Shown piece by piece: positions 15,495-24,151 of a DNA stretch of 64,000 nt. This DNA is from Actinomycetota bacterium. GTDB taxonomy: Bacteria; Actinomycetota; Actinomycetes; Streptosporangiales; Streptosporangiaceae. The number at the start of each line of letters is the position of its first letter. Positions within the stretch are counted from its first letter, which is position 1. Under the pieces are notes generated by a model. It did no database searches. It saw only the letters and a list, made by a program, of their open reading frames with translations, and was not told where the DNA came from. Both the position numbers and the translations under genes were made by a program. The DNA lies in assembly GCA_019240215.1 (NCBI GenBank), contig JAFAYQ010000069.1, positions 62,001 through 126,000 on the forward strand, written 5' to 3'.

Positions 15495-16324
15495 GAGGTG
15501 CTGGCCCCAGCCGGCGCGGCCAGGCCGGGTGGATCGGCCAGGCCGGCCAGCAGGTAGCCGATCCGGGTCTCGAGGCCGGCCGCCAGCTGCTGGAAGGCCG
15601 GGTAGGTCTGCTCGTCGGAATCGCCCGCGGCGGCCGGGTCGGGGATGCTCCAGTGCACGTAGCCGGGGTGACCGGGGAACTCGGGGCAGACCTCCCGCAC
15701 CTTGTCGCACAGCGTGATCACGTAGTCGAAGGCGTCGGCCGCGTAGACGCTGAGGTGCTTGGACCGGTGCGCGCTCAGGTCGATGCCGGCCTCGGCCATC
15801 ACCCGGACCGCGTTCGGATGCAGCGGCTTGGGCCTGCTGCCGGCGCTGAACGCCTCGACCCGGCTGCCCGACCGGACCCGGGCCAGCGCCTCGGCCAGCT
15901 GCGAGCGGCCGCTGTTGCCGGTGCACAGGAACAGCAGCCGCGGGACCGTTCCGCCTGCGGCGGCTGGGTAGGGCTCGGCGGCGGGTGCCGCCCCGGGCGC
16001 CGCTCCGGGCGCCGCCAGCCGCAGGCCCGGGTGCAGGGCCTGGCCGGTCAGCGCGAGCAGGTCACCGAACCGGGCCAGGTCGACGGTGTAGTACAGGTCG
16101 CGGCCATCGGCCGAGCTGCGCCGGGCCGACACCAGCCGACCGGCCCGGAGCTGACCCAGGTGGTAGGAGACCAGGTTCTGCGGCTCGCCCACCAGCCCGG
16201 TCAGCTCGCCGACGCGCCGGTCGCTGCGGGCCAGCTCGCGCAGCAGCCGCCAGCGCAGCGGATGGCCGGCCAGCTGCAGGAACCGGCGCGCGTGGTCGGT
16301 GCCGTCCCGGCCCGAGGTGGCCAT
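15491..16324 (-). CDS. ArsR regulator-arsenate reductase (LMW-PTP type) fusion
   Basis: 277 residues. Residues 10-90 form an ArsR HTH (RFLQLAGHPLRWRLLRELARSDRRVGELTGLVGEPQNLVSYHLGQLRAGRLVSARRSSADGRDLYY). After an Ala/Pro linker, residues 125-255 form a low-molecular-weight phosphatase/ArsC domain with the P-loop CTGNSGRSQ (CX5R), VITLCDKVREVCPEFPG with the redox cysteines, and the general-acid loop SIPDPAA. The one protein could both repress its operon and reduce arsenate. I start at ATG 16324 rather than the TTG one codon earlier. chrA and VOC genes follow by 4-nt overlaps. Confidence 0.9.
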   Translation of the reverse strand: MATSGRDGTDHARRFLQLAGHPLRWRLLRELARSDRRVGELTGLVGEPQNLVSYHLGQLRAGRLVSARRSSADGRDLYYTVDLARFGDLLALTGQALHPGLRLAAPGAAPGAAPAAEPYPAAAGGTVPRLLFLCTGNSGRSQLAEALARVRSGSRVEAFSAGSRPKPLHPNAVRVMAEAGIDLSAHRSKHLSVYAADAFDYVITLCDKVREVCPEFPGHPGYVHWSIPDPAAAGDSDEQTYPAFQQLAAGLETRIGYLLAGLADPPGLAAPAGASTS

Positions 16325-16337
16325 CAACCCAAATTAC

Positions 16338-16353
16338 ATCAAACTATTTTGAT
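16338..16353. promoter_or_regulatory. ArsR-type operator before the arsR-arsC fusion
   Basis: ATCAAA-N4-TTTGAT, a perfect dyad 13 bp before the start codon in an AT-rich patch. This resembles operators of ArsR/SmtB repressors that bind ATCAA-type half-sites, so self-repression by the fusion protein is likely. Confidence 0.7.
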
Positions 16354-16403
16354 ATTAAAGGGCGACCACGGTGCTCGGGGATCCCGCGCAGTACCGGTCT
16401 GGC

Positions 16404-16560
16404 CGGGCGGCGCGGGTGGACGGGCGGCACCGGTGGACGGGCGGCCGGGCGGCACCGGTGGGCGAGCGGCACCGGTGGCTGGGCGGCACCGGTGGACGGG
16501 TGGCCGGGCGGCGCGGGTAGCCGGGCGGCACCGGTGGGCGGGCGGCGCCGGTGGGCGGGT
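16404..16560. repeat. GC-rich degenerate short tandem repeats in the spacer
   Basis: Five exact copies of GGCACCGGTGG and at least three variants (GGCGCGGGTGG, GGCGCCGGTGG), mostly 18-30 bp apart. CACCGGTG is itself a palindrome. No convincing coding frame crosses it; frames read only A/G/P/R/T. It lies between the ArsR operator and the oxidoreductase gene. Confidence 0.75.
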
Positions 16561-16591
16561 TCACGGCGGAGGCCAGGGGTAGGTGGGGCGC

Positions 16592-17677
16592 ATGGCCAGA
16601 GTTGCGATAGCCGGTGCCACCGGGCTGGTCGGCCGGGAGGTCGCCCGGGTGCTGCGGGCGGGCGGGCACGAGGTGGCGGAGATCAGCCGGTCGGCCGGGG
16701 TCGACATCCTCGACGGCGCGGGCCTGGATGAAGCATTGGCCGGGGCGAGCGCGGTGATCGACGTGCTCAACACGCCGGAGCTGGCGGCTGACCGGGCGAT
16801 CGCCTTCTTCGAGACCACGACCCGCAACCTGCTCGGCGCCGAGCGGCGGGCCGGGGTCGGTCACCACGTGCTGCTGTCGATCGTCAACGTGGACGCGGTC
16901 GAGAAGAACGGGCACTACGCGGGCAAGCGGGCCCAGGAACGGCTGGTGCGCACCGGACCGGTGCCGTGGACGATCCAGCGGGCCACCCAGTTCTTCGACT
17001 TCGCGGGCATGGTGGCGAGCTGGACGACCCGGGACGGCGTCGCCACCGTGGCCCCGCTGCTGGTCCAGCCGGTGGCGGTCGCCGACGTGGCGGGGGTGCT
17101 GGCCGACGCCGCGGTCGGGCCGGCGCAGGAGATGGCGCCGGATCTGGCCGGCCCGGAGCCGCTCGACTTCGTCGACATGGCCCGGCGCACGCTGGCGGCC
17201 CGCGGCGAAACGACGGGGGTGCGCGCCAGCTGGCGGGACGGGCCGTTCGGGACCGAGATGGGCGGCGAGGTGCTGCTGCCCGGTCCGGACGCCCGGCTGG
17301 GCCCGGCCACGTTCGAGTCGTGGCTCAGCCAGCAGGGCCCGCGGGCGGCGGCCGAGACCTACTTCGCCGCCTGGCAGGACCGGGACTTCGGCCGGCTCCG
17401 GTCGGTGCTGGCCGACGACGCGACGTTCCGGGGGCCGCTGGGGACGGCCGACAGCGGCGACGAGTGCCTGGCCGGGCTGCGGGGCATGGCCGAGATGCTG
17501 ACCCGGGTCAACGTGCTGAAAATGTGGGTCAACGGCCCCGACGTGCTGACCTGGTTCGACCTGCACACCACCAGGGCCGCCCCGGCCCCGACCGCGAACT
17601 GGATGCACGTCGAGGACGGCAAGATCACCCGGATCCGGGTCACCTTCGACCCGCGCGAGATCACCGGCCAGACCTGA
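16592..17677 (+). CDS. NAD(P)-binding SDR-like oxidoreductase fused to a SnoaL/NTF2 domain
   Basis: 361 residues from ATG 16592 (AGGTGGGG ribosome site). Residues 1-235 form an atypical SDR: VAIAGATGLVGREVARVLRAGG, later NGHYAGKRAQERLVRTGPVPWTIQRATQFFDF. From about 248, AAAETYFAAWQDRDFGRLRSVLADDATFRGPLGTADSGDECLAGLRGMA ... HVEDGKITRIRVTFDPREI is a SnoaL-type NTF2-like domain. Each part alone is a common family; the fusion probably uses the cone domain to hold or cyclise the substrate. It stands alone. Confidence 0.85.
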   Translation: MARVAIAGATGLVGREVARVLRAGGHEVAEISRSAGVDILDGAGLDEALAGASAVIDVLNTPELAADRAIAFFETTTRNLLGAERRAGVGHHVLLSIVNVDAVEKNGHYAGKRAQERLVRTGPVPWTIQRATQFFDFAGMVASWTTRDGVATVAPLLVQPVAVADVAGVLADAAVGPAQEMAPDLAGPEPLDFVDMARRTLAARGETTGVRASWRDGPFGTEMGGEVLLPGPDARLGPATFESWLSQQGPRAAAETYFAAWQDRDFGRLRSVLADDATFRGPLGTADSGDECLAGLRGMAEMLTRVNVLKMWVNGPDVLTWFDLHTTRAAPAPTANWMHVEDGKITRIRVTFDPREITGQT

Positions 17678-17686
17678 GGCGCCCGG

Positions 17687-18574
17687 TTACAGGGCCGGCC
17701 GCAGGTGGGTGACCGCCCAGCTGGCCAGGCTGGTGGGGGTGGTGGTGAGCACCGAGCGGGACTGCTCGGGGAAGCCCTCGTGCGGGCCGACGCCCATGCC
17801 GATGATGCCCTCGACCGCCACCTCGGGCAGGCCGGCCTGGCGCAGGGCCGCGCGCTGCTGGTCGTCGCTGATCCGCTCGGCCTTGATCGGTACCCCGGTC
17901 GCGGCCGTCAGCGCCGCGGCCGCCTCCGGCCAGGTCAGGTCGGCCGGGCCGTGGACCGCCTGGACCTGGCGGCCGGTCCAGCCGGTGGCCAGCAGCCGGG
18001 CGGTGGCGACGACCGCGATGTCGTAGGGGTCGACCCAGGGCAGCGGGTCGTCCAGCGGCCGGGTGGTCACCAGCTGCCCGGCCCGCAGCCGGTCGAGCTC
18101 ACCCAGCAGGTTGGTCATGAAGTAGCCGCAGCGCAGGTGGAGCAGGGCCGCCCCGGTCTGGTCGCGGGCGGCGTCGAGCCGCTGCTCGACCCGGGCCAGG
18201 CCGTCGATGAAGCCGGCCCCGTGCCGCAGCTCGGCCCCGATGCTGCTCTGCAGCACCACCCGGGGTATCCGGCTCTCGTGCATCGCGGTGGCCAGGCCGT
18301 CGGCGGTGCGCTCGGCGTCGGCGTCCGAGTCGGCCAGCGACCAGTCGTCCGGGTGCACCCACAACACCGCGGCCACGTCGCGGGTGGCGGCGGCCACGTA
18401 ACCGGGGTCGCGCAGATCGCCGACGGCCAGCTCGGCCCGGTCGCGCAGACCGGCGTCGAGCCGGCCCGGGTCGCGCAGCAGCAGCCGGGGACGCAGGCCG
18501 GCCTGGACCAGCAGCCGGGCCACGTGCGAGCCGACGTGGCCGGTGGGGGTGGTGACGGCGATCGTCATGTCCAT
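17687..18574 (-). CDS. NmrA-like NAD(P)H-binding protein
   Basis: 295 residues. IAVTTPTGHVGSHVARLLVQAGLRPRLLLRDPGRL is the NmrA/NAD(P)H-binding Rossmann start (GxxGxxG as TGHVGSH). LQSSIGAELRHGAGFIDGLARVEQRL is in the place of the usual YxxxK region, without tyrosine, as in NmrA-type redox sensors. The end WPEAAAALTAATGVPIKAERISDDQQRAALRQAGLPEVAVEGIIGM is shared with azoreductase-like atypical SDRs. Convergent with the SDR-SnoaL gene 10 bp away. Confidence 0.85.
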   Translation of the reverse strand: MDMTIAVTTPTGHVGSHVARLLVQAGLRPRLLLRDPGRLDAGLRDRAELAVGDLRDPGYVAAATRDVAAVLWVHPDDWSLADSDADAERTADGLATAMHESRIPRVVLQSSIGAELRHGAGFIDGLARVEQRLDAARDQTGAALLHLRCGYFMTNLLGELDRLRAGQLVTTRPLDDPLPWVDPYDIAVVATARLLATGWTGRQVQAVHGPADLTWPEAAAALTAATGVPIKAERISDDQQRAALRQAGLPEVAVEGIIGMGVGPHEGFPEQSRSVLTTTPTSLASWAVTHLRPAL

Positions 18575-18605
18575 CCCCCCACCGTGCCACCGGGGTCCGA
18601 CAGTC

Positions 18606-19175
18606 TCAGCAGCGGCGGAACTGCTGGAGGGTGAGGGTGTCGGTGGACCCGCCGTAGGGGACGCCGCCGTTGCTGATCCAGCTGAGGATGCGGCCCTGGA
18701 CCACGTGCACGTTGCCGGGCGTGTAGACGTTGGCGTGGTACTCGCCGCCGAAGGCCGGGTGGCCGGGCCAGTTGGCGGCGTGGGACACGGTCAGCGCCAC
18801 GATGCCCTTGGACCGGCCGTTGGACAGCTTGACCGAGATGAGCATGCCGATCTTGGCCCCGTTGTGGAGCGACTCGGAGTTCCACGAGGCGTCGATGTTG
18901 ACCCCGGTCCAGTTGGAGTTGCAGGACCGGTAGGCGTTGGTCTTGGTGGCCACGAAGTCCGAGCCGACGGTCCAGGCGATGGCGCCGACGCTGGGGCCGG
19001 CCCAGGTGAAGTGCACCTTCTTGCCGGTGTAGCCGGACGCCTGGATGTATTTGGCCTTGGCCGCGGCCTGGGTGCCGGTGGTGGTGGCCGCCTGCCCCGG
19101 TGCGGCGGCCGCCAGCACGGCGGTGCCGCCGAGAGCGGCCGCGGCCAGGATCCGGCGGATCAGTTGTCCACGCAT
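18606..19175 (-). CDS. Exported protein of unknown function
   Basis: 189 residues, family not recognised. A clear Sec signal lies at residues 1-29: MRGQLIRR, hydrophobic ILAAAALGGTAVLAAAA, and PGQA-A as a probable cleavage site. The mature part is rich in Ser, Gly, Asn and aromatics (KVHFTWAGPSVGAIAWTVGSDFVATKTNAYRSC) with one early and one final cysteine that could form a disulfide. It follows the larger exported protein gene by 19 bp in the same direction, so both are likely in one operon. Confidence 0.7.
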   Translation of the reverse strand: MRGQLIRRILAAAALGGTAVLAAAAPGQAATTTGTQAAAKAKYIQASGYTGKKVHFTWAGPSVGAIAWTVGSDFVATKTNAYRSCNSNWTGVNIDASWNSESLHNGAKIGMLISVKLSNGRSKGIVALTVSHAANWPGHPAFGGEYHANVYTPGNVHVVQGRILSWISNGGVPYGGSTDTLTLQQFRRC

Positions 19176-19194
19176 GAGATTCCCTTCCTCACTT

Positions 19195-20490
19195 TCATCG
19201 GTTGCGGTTGGCGAACGTGTAGTAGATCGGCTCGCGCTGGCCGCCGACGATCAGCGCGTCGGGCGTCTCCCCGGCGAAGCGCATGTAGTAGATCCGGGTG
19301 ACGACCGGCTCGCCCGGCACGCTGGCCCCGCCCGCCCGGGGCAGGGCGTGCAGCAGCCGGTAGGCGCCGAGGGCCTGGGTCGCCCGCGAGTAGTGGCGGC
19401 CGCTGAAGTCGACGGTGAACGAGCTGACCTCGTCCAGCCAGATCTGGGTCTTCGACCCGAAGCCGGTGCGCCGCAGCTCCTGGGCGTACCGGCCGACCAG
19501 GGTGTCGGCCAGCGGAACGTTCTGATGGCGCTCGTAGGCGATCACGTCGGTGTAGGGGTGGATGGCCCACACCGCCGGGCGGTAGACGGTCCGGCCGCCG
19601 TGCAGGTCGCGTAGGTACTTGTGGTAGACGGCCAGGTAGGCGAAGCCCTTGGCCCGGTTGCTGCCGAAGTCGCCGGCGATGTCGGTGCAGGACGGGCAGC
19701 GGTGGTGGACCGTCACCCACATCTGCGCGGCCAGGGCCGGGCCGCAGTTGACGTCGCTGGCATGGGCCGGGCAGTTGGTGGCGTCGAACCGGCGGCCGTC
19801 CTGCAAATAGAAGTACTGCGGGAGGTGGTCCAGCCCGGCCTGGCCGGAGCCCTGGAACTCGGGCTCGCCCCAGGGCGCGATGATGCTGACCCGGGCCAGG
19901 CCGTCCGGGCAGAGCGCGCCCGCCGGGGCCGAGGGGCAGCTGTAGGCCGCGACGAAGGCCCGGATCGCGGCCTCGTAGCTGCTCAGGCTGGGGATCATGA
20001 TCCGGTGGCCGGAGACGTAGTTGTAGTCCGGCTTGAACGCGATCTCCGGGGTGACACCCTTGGCTCCCAGCGCCTTGAGCCAGTAGCCGAAGCAGGCCTG
20101 TTCGACCGCCAGCACCTGACCGTCGGCGGTGGCCGGGTGCGGGGAGGCGATGTCCCAGGGCGGGCTGTACCGGACCGTGTTCATGCCCAGCGCGGCCCAG
20201 TAGGGACTGTCGGGAGCGGGCACCGAGCCCTTGGCGCTGTAGTCGGGGGCGGCGCCGGAGTCGCAGTTGTTGATCCAGCCGTCCTGGACCCCGACCGGGA
20301 TGGTCGCGGGAGCGGCGGGCCGGGACGCCTGAGCGGGCTGTGCCGATTGAGCCAGCGCGCTCGGGGCGCCGGCCGCGAGCACGCCCACGGTGGCCAGGCC
20401 CAGCACCGGGACGAGCAGAATACGCCTGCGCCAGCGGGCGAGGCGGGTGAGCAGAGGTGGCGGCGTCTGGCCACCGGATGAAGGCACCAT
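19195..20490 (-). CDS. Secreted TIM-barrel glycosidase-like protein
   Basis: 431 residues from ATG 20490, preceded by AGGGGAAG at good distance; an upstream ATG at 20574 would spoil the signal peptide. Signal or anchor: RRRILLVPVLGLATVGVLAAGAPSALA (about 22-48). The body has WAALGMNTVRYSPPWDI, IIAPWGEPEFQG (acid/base-like GEPE), and QIWLDEVSSF (nucleophile-like Glu), spaced as in clan GH-A barrels. No specific family can be named and the catalytic assignment is inference. Several cysteines (NNCDSG, CPAHASDVNCG, CPSC) suggest disulfides outside the cell. Confidence 0.6.
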   Translation of the reverse strand: MVPSSGGQTPPPLLTRLARWRRRILLVPVLGLATVGVLAAGAPSALAQSAQPAQASRPAAPATIPVGVQDGWINNCDSGAAPDYSAKGSVPAPDSPYWAALGMNTVRYSPPWDIASPHPATADGQVLAVEQACFGYWLKALGAKGVTPEIAFKPDYNYVSGHRIMIPSLSSYEAAIRAFVAAYSCPSAPAGALCPDGLARVSIIAPWGEPEFQGSGQAGLDHLPQYFYLQDGRRFDATNCPAHASDVNCGPALAAQMWVTVHHRCPSCTDIAGDFGSNRAKGFAYLAVYHKYLRDLHGGRTVYRPAVWAIHPYTDVIAYERHQNVPLADTLVGRYAQELRRTGFGSKTQIWLDEVSSFTVDFSGRHYSRATQALGAYRLLHALPRAGGASVPGEPVVTRIYYMRFAGETPDALIVGGQREPIYYTFANRNR

Positions 20491-20646
20491 GCTTCCCCTA
20501 CCGGAAGTGGCGGAATGGACGGCCGCTACCTTGCCAGCACCGGCCCCCAGTCGCCCCGCAAGCTGCGATCCCACTGAATCCCAGCGCGCTGAACTGGATA
20601 AATGGCCGCCCGGCGGGGACGCGGATGGGATCGCGATGGGACCGGA

Positions 20647-21795
20647 TCAGGACCAGAACTGGTTGGCGGCCGGGTACTGGGTCCAGATCCGGACCTGGGT
20701 GCCGTCGCGCAGATCCCATTTGTCGGCGTCCAGGCACAGCCGGTCGTCCCGGGCGAACAGCGGGTAGGACCGGGTGCCGGCGCTGACCGCGGCGTGCCAG
20801 CCGCCGAAGTCCCAGGCCTCGTTGCCGGCCGGGTAGCAGTTCCACAACTGGACGATCCGGCCGTTGGCCAGCCCGCCGAGGTTGTCGGCGTTCAGGCACA
20901 TGGACTGGTAACGCTGGCTGACCAGGTGGGTGTAGCGGAAACCGTCCACCTCCCACTGCAGCGGGATCCAGACCTGGTTCGGCGAGCCGTGACAGGTGCT
21001 GACCACGACCCGGTCGTGGTTCTGCCCGGCCTGCGGCCCGGTGTCGGGTGCGGTCAGGCACAGGCCGCCCGCTTCGTGGTTACGGAACACGAAACCGGCG
21101 ACGGTGGCGGCGTGAACGGTCCGGCCTTCGCGGAACTGGGCGGCCAGGGCCGGGGTCAGCGACCGGACCGGGATCGCCACCGCCTGCATCGACGCGCCCG
21201 GGAACGAGCCCCGCGCACCCGGCCCGGACTGGCCGCGGGCGGCGGTCGGCCTGGCCGGCGCGGGCGAGGCGGGCCACGTCAGCGCCAGGACCACCGCGAC
21301 CACCGCGGCCGCCGCCGTCACCGGCAGCCCGACGGCCAGGGCCCGGTGGCGGCGGAACCAGGCCCAGCGGCCGGCGGCCGCGGGATCGTCCGCGTCGGCC
21401 GCCTCGGTCGCGTGGGGCGCCCCGGCCTGGCCGGGCGGCTCGGCCGCGGGCGGTGAGCCGGACGTGAGAGCCGACGGGGGGAGGCCAGGCCGGGAGGCGC
21501 GGATACGCTCGCGGCGGGCGGTCCGGGCCCGGCGGAGCAGGACGGTCAGGTCCAGTATCTCCCGGTGTGACAGCTGCAGCGCGCTGGCCAGCTGGAACAG
21601 GCGTTCCTCGGTAGGCAGGGTCTCGCCCTTGTAGTCGCGCGACACCGTGGACGTGGTCCAGTTGAGATGCTTGGCCGCGCGGGCCTGGCCACCGTCACCC
21701 CCGACCCGGTCGATCAGCGGGCGCCAGCGCCGGGCGAACTCCAGCTCCGGCGCGGCCGGCTCATCGCCGGCCTGGCCTGGCGGCCTTTCCGTCAC
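20647..21795 (-). CDS. HTH-transmembrane-ricin B lectin protein
   Basis: 382 residues with an unusual order. Residues 18-95 resemble an Xre-like helix-turn-helix (FARRWRPLIDRVGGDGGQARAAKHLNWTTSTVSRDYKGETLPTEERLFQLASALQLSHREILDLTVLLRRA). One membrane span follows at about 153-174 (ALAVGLPVTAAAAVVAVVLALTW). The outer part, about 225-382, is a ricin-type beta-trefoil with repeated CLxA and QxW-like motifs (GLCLTAPDTG, NQVW, SMCLNADNLGG, NEAW, RLCLDADKWD, NQFW). A cell-wall sugar sensor that signals to a cytoplasmic HTH is a reasonable hypothesis. Confidence 0.75.
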   Translation of the reverse strand: MTERPPGQAGDEPAAPELEFARRWRPLIDRVGGDGGQARAAKHLNWTTSTVSRDYKGETLPTEERLFQLASALQLSHREILDLTVLLRRARTARRERIRASRPGLPPSALTSGSPPAAEPPGQAGAPHATEAADADDPAAAGRWAWFRRHRALAVGLPVTAAAAVVAVVLALTWPASPAPARPTAARGQSGPGARGSFPGASMQAVAIPVRSLTPALAAQFREGRTVHAATVAGFVFRNHEAGGLCLTAPDTGPQAGQNHDRVVVSTCHGSPNQVWIPLQWEVDGFRYTHLVSQRYQSMCLNADNLGGLANGRIVQLWNCYPAGNEAWDFGGWHAAVSAGTRSYPLFARDDRLCLDADKWDLRDGTQVRIWTQYPAANQFWS

Positions 21796-21965
21796 GGTGC
21801 CCCCCGGTGACGTCGGTGGCCCGGTCCGTGCTGATCAGGGCGTACGCAGGTCCGGCCGGGCGGCTACGCCTGACAATGTAGCCGCCGACGGGAAACGGTT
21901 TACGGCATTCGTGGCGATGCCGCCCGGCCGGGGTGACGGTCAGCAGGGTGGCGCGGCCGGGGCCG

Positions 21966-22277
21966 TCACCGGTCGGCCCCGGTCTCGTACGGCTTCGGCT
22001 GGTCCGGCTGAGCCGGCCGGACCGGGTTGAGCCGCCACCACACCAGGAAAAGGATCCCGAGGACGAGCATGCCGAGGCCCATCCACAGGTTGATGTTGAT
22101 GTTGCTGGCCTTGGCCAGGTTGGCCTTGGAGGTGAAGGCGCCGGCCACGGTGAGCATGATCCCGTAGAGGACGAACAGCCCGCCGATCAGCGAGCGCAGG
22201 TCGAACAGCCGGGCCGCGGCTGACTGCGGGGCCTTGCTGTCGGGGCCGGTGGTGCCGGTGCCGGGGGTGTCGGACAT
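21966..22277 (-). CDS. Small membrane protein co-encoded with sodium symporter
   Basis: 103 residues with two hydrophobic segments: LIGGLFVLYGIMLTVAGAF (about 30-48) and LWMGLGMLVLGILFLVWWRL (about 64-83). Both ends are hydrophilic. It starts 13 bp after the symporter stop, in the same direction. Such small two-span proteins follow SSS-family symporter genes in actinomycetes and may be an accessory subunit, but the function is not known. Confidence 0.75.
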   Translation of the reverse strand: MSDTPGTGTTGPDSKAPQSAAARLFDLRSLIGGLFVLYGIMLTVAGAFTSKANLAKASNININLWMGLGMLVLGILFLVWWRLNPVRPAQPDQPKPYETGADR

Positions 22278-22290
22278 CGCCTGCTCCTTC

Positions 22291-23970
22291 CTACGCGAAG
22301 ATGATCGACAGCACGAGGACGATGCCCAGCGCGGTGCCGCCGAGCAGCTTGGGCGACGCCCACCAGGCGGGCTTGGGCACGGTGGACGGGTCGGGCGCGT
22401 CCGGGCTGGGCAGGCCCCAGACCAGGCCGCCGAGCTCGGAGACGGGCTTCGGCTTGGTCACCAGGGTGACCAGCACGGTGACGACCAGGTCGGCCACGAA
22501 CGCGGTGATCGCGCCGTAGAAGTTGAGCATCTGGGCGTTGATGGTGGCGTGGGTCGGGTCCAGCACCTGGTGCGGGTAGAAGTAACCGATGTGGTAGCCG
22601 GCGAAGTGCATGACGGCGGCGCCGATCGTGCCGGCCGCCAGCCCGGCCACCCCGGACCAGGGGGTGGTGCGCTTCCAGAACATGGCCACGATGAACGTGG
22701 CGAACAACGGCGCGTTGAAGAACGAGAACAGCAACTGGATGTAGTTCATGATGTTGCTGTAACCGGAGGCGATGAACGCGGTGCCGATCCCGATCACGAT
22801 GCCGGCCACGGTGACGACCCGGCCGACCTGGAGGTAGTAGCGGTCGGGGCGGCCCCGGCGGACGTAGGTCTGCCAGATGTCGTAGGTGAACACGGTGTTG
22901 AACGAGCTGACGTTGGCCGCCATCCCGGCCATGAACGCGGCCAGCAGGCCGGCCAGCGCCACCCCGAGCGCGCCGTCGGGCAGGTACTTGCCCATCAGCA
23001 GCGGGATCGCGTCGTTGTAGGAGGCGCCCTTGGGGGTGCCGAGCTTCGGGATCACGGCCAGCGCGATCAGGCCGGGGATGATGGTCAGGCCGGGGATGAA
23101 GATCTTCGGGAACGCCCCGATCAGCGGGGTGCGCTGGGCGGCGTTCAGGTCCTTGGCCGACAGCGCCCGCTGGACCTCGGCGAAGTTCGTGGTCCAGTAG
23201 CCGAACGACAGCACGAAGCCGAGCCCCATGATGATGCCGATCCAGTCGCCGAGCGGGTTGGTCCAGTGCGGGACGCCGACCCCGCCCCAGGTCGAGAACG
23301 CTTTGGCGCCCAGGCTGGTGTGATCGATGGCGTGCTTGAGGCCGCCGTAGCCGCCGACCGCGTGCAGCCCGATGATCACCAGCGGGACCAGCCCGGCGAT
23401 GATCACGAAGAACTGCAGCACCTCGTTGTAGATCGCGCCCGACAGGCCGCCGAGGGTGATGTAGGCGAGCACGAACACCGCCGACACGGCGATCGACAGC
23501 CAGATCGGCCAGCCGATCAGCGCGTTGATGACCAGCGCCAGCGCGTACAGGTTGACCCCGGCCGTCAGCACCGCCGCCAGCGCGAACGTCAGCGCGTTGA
23601 ACAGGTGGGTGGCCGGGTTGAAGCGCCGCAGCAGGAACTCGGGCACGCTGCGGACCCGCGACCCGTAGTAGAACGGCATCATCACGACGCCGAGGAAGAC
23701 CATGGCCGGGACCGCGCCGATCCAGTAGAAGTGCACGGTCGGCAGGCCGTACTGGGCGCCGTTGGCGGCCATCCCGAGGATCTCGATCGCGCCCAGGTTG
23801 GCGGAGATGAAGGCCAGGCCGGTCACCCAGGCCGGCAGCGACCGGCCCGACAGCAGGAAGTCCTCGCTGGTGGCGACCGCCCGGCGGGCGAACACCCCGA
23901 TCGCGATGACGAGGGCGAAGTAGATCCCCAGGATCGTGTAGTCGAACGGGTTGACGTGAAGCCTCAGCAA
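22291..23970 (-). CDS. Sodium:solute symporter (SSS family)
   Basis: 559 residues from TTG 23970, chosen because GAGGAGG stands 8 bp before it; ATG 24030 and ATG 24066 in the same frame have weaker sites and would add up to 32 charged residues before the first span. About 14 membrane segments start at FDYTILGIYFALVIAIGVFARR. The family signature region is ALAAVLTAGVNLYALALVI and GGLSGAIYNEVLQFFVIIAGLVPL. FGYWTTNFAEVQRALSAKDLNAAQRTPLIGAFPKI is the conserved SGLT-like loop. Sugar, inositol or similar substrate uptake is likely; the substrate is not determinable. Confidence 0.92.
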   Translation of the reverse strand: MLRLHVNPFDYTILGIYFALVIAIGVFARRAVATSEDFLLSGRSLPAWVTGLAFISANLGAIEILGMAANGAQYGLPTVHFYWIGAVPAMVFLGVVMMPFYYGSRVRSVPEFLLRRFNPATHLFNALTFALAAVLTAGVNLYALALVINALIGWPIWLSIAVSAVFVLAYITLGGLSGAIYNEVLQFFVIIAGLVPLVIIGLHAVGGYGGLKHAIDHTSLGAKAFSTWGGVGVPHWTNPLGDWIGIIMGLGFVLSFGYWTTNFAEVQRALSAKDLNAAQRTPLIGAFPKIFIPGLTIIPGLIALAVIPKLGTPKGASYNDAIPLLMGKYLPDGALGVALAGLLAAFMAGMAANVSSFNTVFTYDIWQTYVRRGRPDRYYLQVGRVVTVAGIVIGIGTAFIASGYSNIMNYIQLLFSFFNAPLFATFIVAMFWKRTTPWSGVAGLAAGTIGAAVMHFAGYHIGYFYPHQVLDPTHATINAQMLNFYGAITAFVADLVVTVLVTLVTKPKPVSELGGLVWGLPSPDAPDPSTVPKPAWWASPKLLGGTALGIVLVLSIIFA

Positions 23971-24151
23971 GCCGCGCACCTCCTCGTGAGCGGTCAGGCC
24001 CGCGCCGCGGATGAATGAACGTTCAACCATTCGCTCGGCCCTGATGTTTGCCGGCTTTTTACCCATATCTGAGACAGATGATGTCTGGAGGTGGCTCAGA
24101 GCCAGCGATCAGGTCCGGGCGGCGGCGGATGGCGCTCTTGCCTTCTGAGAT

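Noticed and set aside
14307-15926. Long version of chrA starting inside the ArsC domain
   Set aside because: The first 144 codons are a shadow of arsR-arsC; GTG 15494 with a 4-nt overlap gives the normal family start.
22234-24018. 594-codon plus-strand frame opposite the symporter
   Set aside because: Asp/His/Gln/Arg-rich shadow of a membrane protein gene.
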